NCBI RefSeq assembly: GCF_020480685.1
Contig: NZ_JAJAFU010000025.1
Span: 1-34,944, forward strand
Direction of reading: 5' to 3'
DNA length: 34,944 nucleotides
Origin: Deferrivibrio essentukiensis
Lineage (GTDB): Bacteria > Chrysiogenota > Deferribacteres > Deferribacterales > Deferrivibrionaceae
Part shown: positions 1-7,924 of the stretch, one piece after another
Position numbering within the stretch: position 1 is the first letter of the stretch
How the letters are laid out: each line of letters begins with the position of its first letter
Made by a program: the position numbers and the translations under genes
Notes under the pieces: model-generated
The model's input: the letters and a program-made list of their open reading frames with translations, nothing else
What the model was told of the DNA's origin: nothing
The model's database searches: none

Positions 1-1
1 A

Positions 2-874
2 TTGTCTAAACTTAAAAATATCATTAAGGATATTAACAATAATGAAGATTTAGAAAATGTTAAGGTCTCCCTTTTAGAAAAATTTTACGAACTTCAGCAA
101 TTAGACAAACATTATAAAATTAAAGAAAATATCGTATTTCCTATCTTTGAAAAAAGCTATCCTGAATACAAATGTGTATTAATTATGTGGTCTGAACACG
201 ATGATGTTAGAAATACTCTAAAGCAACTTATAGATAAAATAAAAAATAACAGTTTAACTGTGGAAAAGTTTCATAAACTAATCGGCAAATTATTTTTCGA
301 TATTTATTCTTTAATACATAGGGAATCAAATATTTTATATCCGTTACTTTATCAACTTATAAATGAAAAAAAACAATCAGAAATGCTCAAAGAATGCATT
401 GAACTTGGGCTTATTAATAATAACAACTTAGAAATAACGGATAATAAAAATTTAAATTTTAACGATGGAATTATTGAACTTGAAACAGGAAATTTAAGCC
501 TACAGCAATTATCAGCAATATTCAATAACCTGCCTGTCGATATAACCTTTATTGACGACAAAGATGAAGTTAAATACTTTTCAAATCCTAAAGATAGAGT
601 TTTTATAAGAACAAAGTCAGTTATAGGTAGAAAAGTGCAAAACTGTCACCCTCAAAAGAGTCTTCACACTGTGGAAAATATATTAAATGCCTTTAAAAAA
701 GGTGATAAAGATAAAGCTGACTTCTGGATAAATATGCAAGGGAAAATGGTTTATATAAAATATTTTGCAGTAAGGGATAAAGATGGCAAATATATTGGAA
801 CTCTCGAAGTAACTCAAGATATTACAGAAATAAAAAAAATTGAAGGTGAAAAAAGGCTCCTTGATTGGAGTTGA
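2..874 (+). CDS. DUF438/hemerythrin-PAS sensor protein, 5' truncated by window edge
   Basis: Signalling or metal/oxygen-sensing protein of the DUF438-hemerythrin-PAS type. In the visible 290 residues, a hemerythrin-like four-helix part runs from about 20 to 125, with likely iron ligands H37, E42, H66, H106 and E107 (motifs HYKIKE, MWSEH, HRESN). A PAS domain of the kind typical for DUF438 proteins spans about 168-282 and ends in a GEKRLLDW tail. Family members usually carry an N-terminal DUF438 domain and the first part of the hemerythrin bundle, which are missing here. The TTG at the window edge is therefore probably internal and the gene starts upstream. No terminator follows before the pyr promoter, so readthrough into the pyr leader is possible. 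The ligand sensed is unknown. Confidence 0.8.
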   Translation: MSKLKNIIKDINNNEDLENVKVSLLEKFYELQQLDKHYKIKENIVFPIFEKSYPEYKCVLIMWSEHDDVRNTLKQLIDKIKNNSLTVEKFHKLIGKLFFDIYSLIHRESNILYPLLYQLINEKKQSEMLKECIELGLINNNNLEITDNKNLNFNDGIIELETGNLSLQQLSAIFNNLPVDITFIDDKDEVKYFSNPKDRVFIRTKSVIGRKVQNCHPQKSLHTVENILNAFKKGDKDKADFWINMQGKMVYIKYFAVRDKDGKYIGTLEVTQDITEIKKIEGEKRLLDWS

Positions 875-916
875 TAAGGGGATATTGCAAAAAAGTTATA
901 TTTTAAATTATTTTTG

Positions 917-945
917 TTGACACATCACTTTTAAGCCTTTAATAT
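917..945 (+). promoter_or_regulatory. Sigma70-type promoter of the pyrRBC operon
   Basis: TTGACA at 917-922 and TAATAT at 940-945 with a 17-nt spacer give a near-consensus housekeeping promoter. The expected transcription start is about 952, where the sequence reads GGGT. The same hexamers with the same spacing precede hom on the other strand. Confidence 0.75.
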
Positions 946-951
946 TTGAAA

Positions 952-1028
952 GGGTAAAAAATGAGAAGAATAAAGAAAAAATAAATTGTGTGCCTTCCAA
1001 CAAATCGTTGGGAGGCTTTTTTTTTTTT
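952..1028 (+). promoter_or_regulatory. pyr leader with intrinsic terminator (putative attenuator)
   Basis: Between the promoter and pyrR lies a short leader ending in a strong intrinsic terminator. A 10-bp stem (992-1001 with 1007-1016, one G-U pair) encloses loop AAATC and is followed by 12 T residues (1017-1028). A terminator inside the 5' leader of a pyrimidine operon implies transcription attenuation. The leader before the stem is only about 40 nt, too short for the classical PyrR arrangement of anti-antiterminator plus antiterminator. The 5' arm contains CCUUCC (993-998). In RNA that reads through from upstream, 946-953 could pair with 993-1000 at 7 of 8 positions and compete with the terminator. 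The mechanism is inference. Confidence 0.7.
961..984 (+). CDS. Possible 7-residue leader peptide MRRIKKK
   Basis: A tiny reading frame (ATG 961, TAA 982-984) encodes MRRIKKK and stops 7 nt before the terminator stem. AAAGGG at 949-954 could serve as a ribosome site, but it straddles the predicted transcription start, so initiation would be weak. The placement resembles coupled-translation attenuators such as the E. coli pyrBI leader, where a ribosome near the stop codon prevents hairpin formation. The frame may also be chance in an A-rich stretch. Confidence 0.3.
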   Translation: MRRIKKK

Positions 1029-1044
1029 GTCAAAAGGAGGACTT

Positions 1045-1578
1045 ATGAATGGGCGAGAAATTTTGAATGCGCACGAAATTGATAGTATTATCACAAGGTT
1101 GGCATTTCAGATTTTAGAAAAATGTCAGGATATCAGCAAAATGAAGCTAATAGGAATAAAAAGGCGAGGAGCTATATTAGCCGACAGAATAGTTCAGAAG
1201 ATTAATGAATTTAAAAATACTTCTGTTGATGTGGGATATTTAGATATTACTCTATATAGGGATGACTTATCTGAAATATCCGATTTTCCTAAAATACTGG
1301 GCACAGAAATCAACTTTGACATAAAAGGTAAAAGCATATTCCTTATTGATGACGTAATTTTTACCGGTAGAACAGTGAGAGCAGCTATGGATGCAATAAC
1401 TGACCTCGGACGCCCCAAAAAAATCGTTTTTGTAGCTCTAATAGACAGAGGCCATAGGGAGCTTCCAATTCAACCTGACTTTACAGGCAAGTATGTCCCA
1501 ACAAGCCTTGATGAAAAAATTAATGTAATGCTTAAAGAAATAGATGCAATTGATTCTGTTACAATAGAAAAAATGTAA
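1045..1578 (+). CDS. pyrR: PyrR bifunctional pyrimidine regulator / uracil phosphoribosyltransferase
   Basis: PyrR regulates pyrimidine genes by sensing UMP and can also make UMP from uracil and PRPP. The 177-residue length matches the family. The phosphoribosyltransferase signature IFLIDDVIFTGRTVRAA forms the PRPP-binding loop, preceded by the GIKRRG segment typical of PyrR. The start is ATG 1045 because AAAGGAGG lies at 1033-1040, 4 nt upstream; an in-frame extension to 988 would run back through the terminator hairpin. It is first gene of pyrR-pyrB-pyrC with 20-nt gaps. The leader lacks room for an obvious classical PyrR-binding attenuator, so RNA-binding activity here is not assured even though family membership is clear. 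Confidence 0.93.
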   Translation: MNGREILNAHEIDSIITRLAFQILEKCQDISKMKLIGIKRRGAILADRIVQKINEFKNTSVDVGYLDITLYRDDLSEISDFPKILGTEINFDIKGKSIFLIDDVIFTGRTVRAAMDAITDLGRPKKIVFVALIDRGHRELPIQPDFTGKYVPTSLDEKINVMLKEIDAIDSVTIEKM

Positions 1579-1598
1579 ATTAACCATAGGGGTGAACT

Positions 1599-2519
1599 AT
1601 GACATACACTAAAAAAGATTTAGTTGGAATGAAAAATCTGACTAAAGATGAAATCCTTTTTATCCTTGATCAAGCTGAAAAATTTAAAGAAATCAACAAA
1701 AGAGAAGTAAAAAAAGTCCCAACATTAAAAGGGAAAACAATTGTAAATCTATTTTTCGAACCTTCAACAAGGACGAGAACATCTTTTGAAATAGCAGGAA
1801 AAAGGCTTTCTGCTGACACAATAAATTTTTCCTCATCCTCAAGCAGTACTACGAAAGGCGAGACTTTAATCGATACCGTTAAAAACATCGAATCTATGAG
1901 CTCAGATATATTTGTGGTAAGACATGCCTATTCCGGTTCTGTAAAATTTATTGCAGAAAACACAAAAGCTGGCGTAATTAATGCCGGGGATGGGACAAAT
2001 GAGCACCCTACACAAGCTCTTTTGGACTTATTAACCATTAAAGAACACAAGAAAAAATTAGAAGGATTAAATGTAGCCATTATAGGGGATATAACTCACA
2101 GCAGGGTCGCCAGATCTAATATATGGGCAATGAACAAACTCGGTATCAATGTCAAATTGTTTGGTCCTAAAACAATGCTTCCAAAAGAAACTACCCCCTT
2201 TGGATGTTACATCGCATCAAACATGGATGAAGCAGTAGAAGACTGTGATGTAATAATGATGCTTAGAATACAAAAAGAAAGGATGTCAACTGTATTACTC
2301 CCTTCTGATCGAGAATATGCCAAGTTTTTTGGCTTGAACAAAGCTAAGCTAAAAAAAGCTAAAAACGATTGTATTATCATGCATCCAGGACCAATTAACA
2401 GAGGGGTTGAACTTAGCACAGAGCTTGCAGATTGCAAACAGTCTGTAATACTTGACCAAGTTGAAAACGGAGTTGCAGTTAGAATGGCTGCATTATACAT
2501 CGTTGCTAATAATATATAG
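1599..2519 (+). CDS. pyrB: Aspartate carbamoyltransferase catalytic subunit
   Basis: Catalyses carbamoyl phosphate plus L-aspartate to N-carbamoyl-L-aspartate, the committed step of UMP synthesis, in the cytoplasm. The 306-residue length is typical. The carbamoyl-phosphate signature FFEPSTRTRTSFE is at about 52-64, the second-site loop SSSTTKGET at about 81-89, HPTQALLD at 136-143 and MLRIQKERM further on. ATG 1599 is preceded by AGGGGTG. It lies 20 nt after pyrR and 20 nt before pyrC. No pyrI regulatory subunit gene is present in the window, so the enzyme may be unregulated by nucleotides or may associate with PyrC as in some bacteria; that is inference. Confidence 0.96.
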   Translation: MTYTKKDLVGMKNLTKDEILFILDQAEKFKEINKREVKKVPTLKGKTIVNLFFEPSTRTRTSFEIAGKRLSADTINFSSSSSSTTKGETLIDTVKNIESMSSDIFVVRHAYSGSVKFIAENTKAGVINAGDGTNEHPTQALLDLLTIKEHKKKLEGLNVAIIGDITHSRVARSNIWAMNKLGINVKLFGPKTMLPKETTPFGCYIASNMDEAVEDCDVIMMLRIQKERMSTVLLPSDREYAKFFGLNKAKLKKAKNDCIIMHPGPINRGVELSTELADCKQSVILDQVENGVAVRMAALYIVANNI

Positions 2520-2539
2520 TCAATATTTAGGAGGAATAA

Positions 2540-3805
2540 ATGAGCATACTAATTAAAGGATTAAAGATAATAAATCATAACAGTACCGAAGAAGGTAATT
2601 TATTAATCGAAAAAGATACCATCAAAGCAATAACAAAAGAAACACCACAAGCAAAAGAAATTATTGATTTATCAGGACTTGTTGCAGTGCCAGGCCTCAT
2701 AGATATGCATGTTCATTTTAGAGACCCCGGACTTGAATACAAAGAGGATATTATTTCAGGCAGTCAAGCTGCTGTTGCCGGAGGGGTTACTACATGTTTG
2801 CCCATGGCAAATACAAAACCGGTTAATGATAACTCAACCATAACAAAATATATGATTGAAAAGGCTAAACAGTGCGGATTAATAGACCTCTACCCTATCG
2901 GAGCAATCACCAAAGGGATGAAAGGCGAAGAATTAACAGAAATGGGTGATATGTTGGAAGCCGGTGCAGTTGCATTTTCTGATGATGGATTACCAGTAAT
3001 GAATAGTGAAGTTATGAGACGTGCACTTGAATATATCAAAACATTTGGAAGCTTCATAATAAGCCATTCAGAAGATAAAAATCTTGCAGGCAAAGGTGTA
3101 ATCCACGATGGTAAAGTTGCCACAATTACCGGCCTAAAAGGGATACCTGCTGAGGCTGAAGAGATAATGATTATAAGAGATATTCTGCTTGCTAAGGCTA
3201 CTAAAAGTCGCATTCACATAGCTCATGTCAGTACAAAGGGCTCTTTAAAACTGATAAAGTGGGCTAAAGAGGAAGGGATAGATGTTACCTGTGAAGCAGC
3301 GCCTCATCACTTTTCTTTTGACGAAAATTGTCTTCTTGATTACGACACCAACTACAAAATGAATCCACCATTGAGAGAAAAAGAGGATTTGGAGGCTATT
3401 ATTGATGGTCTTAAAAGCGGAATTATAGATGCCATTGCTACTGATCATGCACCACATCATAGAGATGAAAAATTTGTGGAGTTTGATAATGCTGCCTTTG
3501 GAATTACAGGGCTGCAAACACTTATCCCTCTTACTTTAAAACTGATTAAAGACAATAAACTTACATGGCAAGATTTTGTAAGACTAACATCTTACAACCC
3601 TGCAAAAATACTAAAATTTTCTGACAAAGGGGAATTAAAAGCGGGGAAAAAAGCAGATATTACAATCATTGACCCTGACTTTACTTATCTTTTTGACAAT
3701 AAAATAAATAAGTCAAAATCAACAAACTCTCCATTGTTTGGAAAAGAATTAACTGGCATAGCAAAGCTTACGATAAAGGATGGGAAAATAGTACATAAAC
3801 TTTAA
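2540..3805 (+). CDS. pyrC: Dihydroorotase (class I)
   Basis: Zinc amidohydrolase that cyclises N-carbamoyl-aspartate to dihydroorotate, the third step of UMP synthesis. The 421 residues fit class I enzymes. Visible metal and active-site motifs are DMHVHFRDPG (H57, H59, R61), FSDDG with the likely bridging Asp, ISHSED, HIAHVST, CEAAPHHF and ATDHAPHH. AGGAGG at 2529-2534 sits 5 nt before ATG 2540. Last gene of the pyr operon. No intrinsic terminator is evident on the plus strand after the stop codon; the hairpin at 3821-3872 has its T-run only in the minus orientation. Confidence 0.96.
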   Translation: MSILIKGLKIINHNSTEEGNLLIEKDTIKAITKETPQAKEIIDLSGLVAVPGLIDMHVHFRDPGLEYKEDIISGSQAAVAGGVTTCLPMANTKPVNDNSTITKYMIEKAKQCGLIDLYPIGAITKGMKGEELTEMGDMLEAGAVAFSDDGLPVMNSEVMRRALEYIKTFGSFIISHSEDKNLAGKGVIHDGKVATITGLKGIPAEAEEIMIIRDILLAKATKSRIHIAHVSTKGSLKLIKWAKEEGIDVTCEAAPHHFSFDENCLLDYDTNYKMNPPLREKEDLEAIIDGLKSGIIDAIATDHAPHHRDEKFVEFDNAAFGITGLQTLIPLTLKLIKDNKLTWQDFVRLTSYNPAKILKFSDKGELKAGKKADITIIDPDFTYLFDNKINKSKSTNSPLFGKELTGIAKLTIKDGKIVHKL

Positions 3806-3812
3806 AAAAGGT

Positions 3813-3881
3813 AAAAAAATCCCGGTCATGTGCTTCAAGAGGGGAGGAGGGAAGAAGCTTGGAATGACCGGGCCAACTTTT
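3813..3881 (-). ncRNA. Intrinsic terminator or candidate ~69-nt small RNA with C-rich anti-SD loop
   Basis: Read on the minus strand, a 9-bp outer stem (3821-3829 with 3864-3872) and a 5-bp inner stem (3832-3836 with 3854-3858) enclose a 17-nt pyrimidine loop (3837-3853) reading TTCCCTCCTCCCCTCTT. Seven T residues follow (3819-3813), so it works as a terminator for the cimA operon 71 nt after the cimA stop. An extended -10 (TGT-TATAGA, 3896-3888) upstream would place a start near 3881, giving an independent RNA of about 69 nt. The loop contains CCUCCU, complementary to Shine-Dalgarno sequences. The terminator role is well supported; the separate RNA is inference. Confidence 0.55.
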
Positions 3882-3943
3882 GAAGTTTCTATAACAAGTT
3901 ATTTAAAATTGCAAGCAATTTTTAACCAAAAGTTATCCTAATT

Positions 3944-5521
3944 TTACTTATATGCATCTTTAAACAATTTATACTCAATAGAATCCACAAGTGCCTGATA
4001 ACTTGCATCAATAATATTATGAGCTACCCCAACAGTACCCCATACATCCGTATCATCTTTAGACTCTATCAACACTCTCGTTACAGCTTTTGTCCCATCT
4101 TTACCTGTTAAAATTCTAACTTTGAAGTCCACCAAATTCATATTTTTCAGATTTGGATAAAACTTTTCAAGTGCCTTCCTCAATGCTTGGTCAAGTGCAT
4201 TGACAGGTCCATTTCCTATTGCTGCTGTATGTTCAATCTCTCCGCCTACTCTTAACATAACAGTTGCTTCAGCAAAAGGGGGCTCAAGTGCACTTCTTTT
4301 TTCATCAATAACTCTAAAACTAAGAAGGTCAAAGAATTTTGTCAAATTACCCATATGCCTTCTTACGAGAAGCTCAAACGAAGCTTCTGCACCTTCAAAC
4401 TGAAAGCCTTTGTTTTCAAGATCTTTAAGCTTTTCAAGTAATACATTAAGTTGAGGATCATTAGAGTCAATATCAAGCCCGAAATCTTTAGCCTTATAAA
4501 TAAGATTACTTTTACCAGATAAATCTGAGACCAAAACCCTCTGCCGATTACCGACAAGCTCAGGCTCGATATGCTCATAAGTCCTTGCATTTTTCAATAT
4601 TGCACTTACATGCACTCCGCCTTTATGCGCAAAAGCAGACCTTCCTACATAAGGCTGATGTATATTGTGTTTTAAGTTGCCAAGTTCATTAATTAGTCTT
4701 GAAACTGACCATAATCTTTTTAATTTCTCAGGACTAACACACTCAAAGCCATATTTTAATTGTAAATTTGGTATTACAGAGCATAAGTTTGCATTACCAC
4801 AACGCTCTCCATATCCGTTTATAGTCCCTTGAACATGAACAATACCATTTTTTACAGCCAACACGGAATTTGCCACAGCACACTCACTATCATTGTGACA
4901 GTGAATTCCAAGCGGATAATCACCAAGCTCTTTTTTAACCACATTAATAATATCTACAATCTCATCAGGCATAGTCCCGCCATTTGTATCACAAAGTACA
5001 AGACAGTCAGCCTTTGCTTCTTTTGCAGCCATTAGAGTCTTAATGGCATATTCAGGGTTTGCCTTATAGCCATCAAAGAAATGTTCGGCATCGTAAAATA
5101 CTGTGTCTACTTTTGATTTGAGATATGAAATTGAATCATTAATAATCTCAAGATTGTTTTCTAAGGAAATTTTTAAAGCCTCGGTAACATGCAAATCCCA
5201 AGTTTTACCAAAAATGGTGACATTGGGGGCTTCACTTTTCAAAAGAGCCTGAATATTCTCATCATTACTGCACTTTCTTTTGGCTCTACGTGTGCTTCCA
5301 AAAGCGGCAATATGCTTTTGATTTACTTTTGATTTTTTGATTTCTTCAAAAAATTCTATATCCCTGGGATTAGAGCCAGGCCAACCGCCTTCGATATAAT
5401 CGATGCCGAAGTCAACAAGGACTTCGGCAATTCTGACTTTATCTTTTACTGTAAAATTTACGTCTTCAGCCTGTGTACCATCCCTTAATGTTGTATCATA
5501 TAATATTATCTTACGAGACAC
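3944..5521 (-). CDS. cimA: (R)-citramalate synthase
   Basis: Condenses pyruvate with acetyl-CoA to (R)-citramalate, the first step of the threonine-independent isoleucine route. The 525 residues match the long CimA type rather than 2-isopropylmalate synthase. The HMGL-like TIM barrel begins with [11 protein letters not shown] (R13, D14, Q17) and carries the metal motif HCHND (207-211) and [11 protein letters not shown] (236-246). A C-terminal LeuA-type dimerisation/regulatory domain covers about 395-520. The start is GTG 5521, inside the last codons of lysC (11-nt overlap), with GGAGG about 6 nt upstream, so translation is probably coupled to lysC. Distinguishing it from homocitrate synthase rests on overall length and N-terminal pattern ([10 protein letters not shown]). 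Confidence 0.9.
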   Translation of the reverse strand: MSRKIILYDTTLRDGTQAEDVNFTVKDKVRIAEVLVDFGIDYIEGGWPGSNPRDIEFFEEIKKSKVNQKHIAAFGSTRRAKRKCSNDENIQALLKSEAPNVTIFGKTWDLHVTEALKISLENNLEIINDSISYLKSKVDTVFYDAEHFFDGYKANPEYAIKTLMAAKEAKADCLVLCDTNGGTMPDEIVDIINVVKKELGDYPLGIHCHNDSECAVANSVLAVKNGIVHVQGTINGYGERCGNANLCSVIPNLQLKYGFECVSPEKLKRLWSVSRLINELGNLKHNIHQPYVGRSAFAHKGGVHVSAILKNARTYEHIEPELVGNRQRVLVSDLSGKSNLIYKAKDFGLDIDSNDPQLNVLLEKLKDLENKGFQFEGAEASFELLVRRHMGNLTKFFDLLSFRVIDEKRSALEPPFAEATVMLRVGGEIEHTAAIGNGPVNALDQALRKALEKFYPNLKNMNLVDFKVRILTGKDGTKAVTRVLIESKDDTDVWGTVGVAHNIIDASYQALVDSIEYKLFKDAYK

Positions 5522-6740
5522 TATCTCCCTCCGTTACAAATGCATCATGCAATACTCTTACAGCAAGCTCAGAAAATTTTTCATCTATTAAACAGGAAAT
5601 TTTTATTTCACTGGTAGAAATCATCTGAATATTGATGTTGTTTTCAGCTAAAACCTCAAACATTTTAGCCGCAACACCGGCATGGCTCTTCATACCGACA
5701 CCGACAATAGAAACCTTTGCAATATTTTCATCACTAACAACCCTGTCGGCACCAATTTTAGTACATACCTGATTGCAAACATCCATAGCTCTTAATAGAT
5801 CAGTTTTTTGAACTGTAAATGACAAATCAGTTTTGTCTTGCAAACCAACATTCTGAATAATCATATCAACATTTATATTCTGCTTTGCAAGTTCGCCAAA
5901 TATTTCAGCCGCAATCCCCGGTCTGTCCGGTACACCTACAATCGTAATCTTTGCTTGATTTTTATCAGATGTTACTCCTGAAACAATTACCTTTTCCATA
6001 TCTTCATCCTCCTTAGTCACCAATGTGCCGGGCTTATCTTCAAGTGAAGATAAAACCATTATATCTACATTATATTTCATACCAAATTCAACACTTCTTG
6101 ATTGCAATACTTTAGCTCCCAATGAAGCAAGCTCAAGCATCTCTTCGTAGGAAATCTTATCAAGTTTTTTTGCATTTTTAACAATTCTCGGGTCAGCAGT
6201 ATAAACACCGTCAACATCCGTGTATATTTCACATACTTTAGCATCAAGCGCCGCCGCCACTGCAACAGCTGTAGTATCTGAGCCGCCTCTGCCGAGAGTT
6301 GTAATATCACCTGTAGCCGGGTAAATCCCTTGGAAACCGGCTACTATACATATTTTACCTTCAGCCAAAGCTTTCTTTAACCTTTCAGCGGTAATTTTTA
6401 CTATCCTTGCTGCAGAGTGAGCACCGTCAGTAATCATACCAATTTGCGGTCCTGTAAAGGATATTGCATCGTATCCCATTGTTTTTAAAGTCTGAGCTAC
6501 AAGTGCAATACTTGCTTGCTCACCAGTTGAAACCAATTGGTCATATTCTCTTAAATCATACTTAGGAGTAATAGATTTAAGCAAATTTATAAGTCTATCA
6601 GTTTCTCCTGCCATAGCAGAAACCGTTACAACCACGTCATGCCCCTCATCTTTCTTTTTAGCTATAATCTCAGCTACATTTTTAATCCTTTCAATGCTTC
6701 CAACACTTGTCCCACCAAACTTCATTACAACAATGCTCAT
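5511..6740 (-). CDS. lysC: Aspartate kinase
   Basis: Phosphorylates L-aspartate as the first step toward lysine, threonine and methionine. The 409-residue protein has the amino-acid kinase fold with KFGGTSVG at 7-14, STGEQ at 71-75 and [13 protein letters not shown] at about 151-163. Two ACT domains follow (about 263-335 and 343-405), suggesting feedback control by lysine and/or threonine. AGGAGG lies 5 nt upstream of ATG 6740. It is third gene of the hom-apgM-lysC-cimA unit, 15 nt after the apgM-like gene and overlapping cimA by 11 nt. Confidence 0.95.
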   Translation of the reverse strand: MSIVVMKFGGTSVGSIERIKNVAEIIAKKKDEGHDVVVTVSAMAGETDRLINLLKSITPKYDLREYDQLVSTGEQASIALVAQTLKTMGYDAISFTGPQIGMITDGAHSAARIVKITAERLKKALAEGKICIVAGFQGIYPATGDITTLGRGGSDTTAVAVAAALDAKVCEIYTDVDGVYTADPRIVKNAKKLDKISYEEMLELASLGAKVLQSRSVEFGMKYNVDIMVLSSLEDKPGTLVTKEDEDMEKVIVSGVTSDKNQAKITIVGVPDRPGIAAEIFGELAKQNINVDMIIQNVGLQDKTDLSFTVQKTDLLRAMDVCNQVCTKIGADRVVSDENIAKVSIVGVGMKSHAGVAAKMFEVLAENNINIQMISTSEIKISCLIDEKFSELAVRVLHDAFVTEGDSVS

Positions 6741-6755
6741 GTATTCCTCCTAACT

Positions 6756-7922
6756 CTACTCTATATTTTGAGTTTTTATAAAATATTCAGCAACTTTATA
6801 ACCGTCTTCAAAAATAAAACTTGGAACAATATTCTCATTATAATGTTTATTTTTATCAGGTCTTACATCTTTGCCATATATAATTGCAGGCACGGGCTCT
6901 GCAACATGTGTCCTCAAGGAAATTGGTGTAGGGTGGTCAGGAGAAATAAGAATCCTCATATCCATTTTTTTAGATGCTTCGATTAAAACAGGTAACACAA
7001 TATTGTTAATATTTTCTACAGCCCTAATCTTCTCTTCAACACTGCCCATATGTCCGGCCTCATCAGGTGCTTCAATATGGATAAAAACATAATCATGATC
7101 ATCTAATGCCTTTATAGCATACTCTGCCTTCCCTTTAAAATTAGTATCTATAAATCCTGTAGCACCGGGCACATCAATAATATCAAGCCCTGCATATACC
7201 CCTATTCCTCTAATCAGGTCAACAGCAGCAACAACCGCCCCTTTTACCCCATAAATCTCTTCAAAACTCTTTATTTCTGGCTTTCTACCTTGCCCCCAAA
7301 GCCAAATTGAATTTGCATTTTTAATATTTAATCTTTTGATAACCTCTCTGCTTTTTGCCATTATATCATTAATAAGCCCTGCTTGCTCACCTTTAGGTAA
7401 ATAATCTAAAACAGGTTTACCCATTATGTCATGTGGAGGCGTCGTTGAAATATCAAAACTTCTATTTCTAACGACCATTATATTTCTATAACCTACACCT
7501 GAATAAAACTCTACACCCACATCTCTTAGCTCTTTGTTAAGTTCCTCTATAATTAGCTTTGCTTTTTTATTATCTATATGATGAGCACTAAAATCTTCCA
7601 TTACATTGTAGTCATCACTTAACTTCACAATATTACATCTGAAAACAAAATCCTCTTCTGATATTTCAACACCAATACTTGCCGCCTCTATCGGGCTTCT
7701 GCCTGTATAAACATCTTTAGGATTATAACCAAACACACTTAAATTACATATATCACTACCAGGATACATACCTTTAGGTGTTGTATAAATAAGACCACAT
7801 CTGCCATTTTCAGCTAAATAGTCGAAATTTGATGTATCAGCATACTCCAGAATAGTTTTATTATCTATTTCAGGTATCTTATAATCTGACATACCGTCAC
7901 AAAGTAAAACTACATACTTCAT
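6756..7922 (-). CDS. ApgM-type phosphoglycerate-mutase-like protein, probable homoserine kinase
   Basis: Alkaline-phosphatase superfamily protein of 388 residues, related to archaeal-type cofactor-independent phosphoglycerate mutase. Metal and catalytic motifs are intact: LLCDGMSD (D9), a serine at 62 in PGSDICNLS aligned with the phosphorylated Ser of iPGM, APDEAGHMG, and SPDHPTPI. It sits 2 nt downstream of hom and 15 nt upstream of lysC. A subfamily of these proteins located beside threonine genes in bacteria without ThrB is described as proposed homoserine kinase (TIGR02535). That role fits this operon better than glycolysis. The ATG overlaps no gene and GAAGGGAG upstream lies within the hom terminal codons. 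Family assignment is firm; the substrate is inference. Confidence 0.8.
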   Translation of the reverse strand: MKYVVLLCDGMSDYKIPEIDNKTILEYADTSNFDYLAENGRCGLIYTTPKGMYPGSDICNLSVFGYNPKDVYTGRSPIEAASIGVEISEEDFVFRCNIVKLSDDYNVMEDFSAHHIDNKKAKLIIEELNKELRDVGVEFYSGVGYRNIMVVRNRSFDISTTPPHDIMGKPVLDYLPKGEQAGLINDIMAKSREVIKRLNIKNANSIWLWGQGRKPEIKSFEEIYGVKGAVVAAVDLIRGIGVYAGLDIIDVPGATGFIDTNFKGKAEYAIKALDDHDYVFIHIEAPDEAGHMGSVEEKIRAVENINNIVLPVLIEASKKMDMRILISPDHPTPISLRTHVAEPVPAIIYGKDVRPDKNKHYNENIVPSFIFEDGYKVAEYFIKTQNIE

Positions 7923-7924
7923 TA

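Noticed and set aside
2-4. TTG at the window edge as true start of the DUF438/PAS protein
   Set aside because: The family needs an upstream DUF438 domain and first hemerythrin helix, and no ribosome site can be seen; the gene is cut by the window.
952-1016. Classical PyrR-binding loop in the pyr leader
   Set aside because: Leader too short and no match to the usual PyrR-binding consensus hairpin before the terminator.
988-1044. N-terminal extension of PyrR to 988
   Set aside because: The extension runs through the terminator hairpin and T-run; ATG 1045 has a strong ribosome site and gives the family length.
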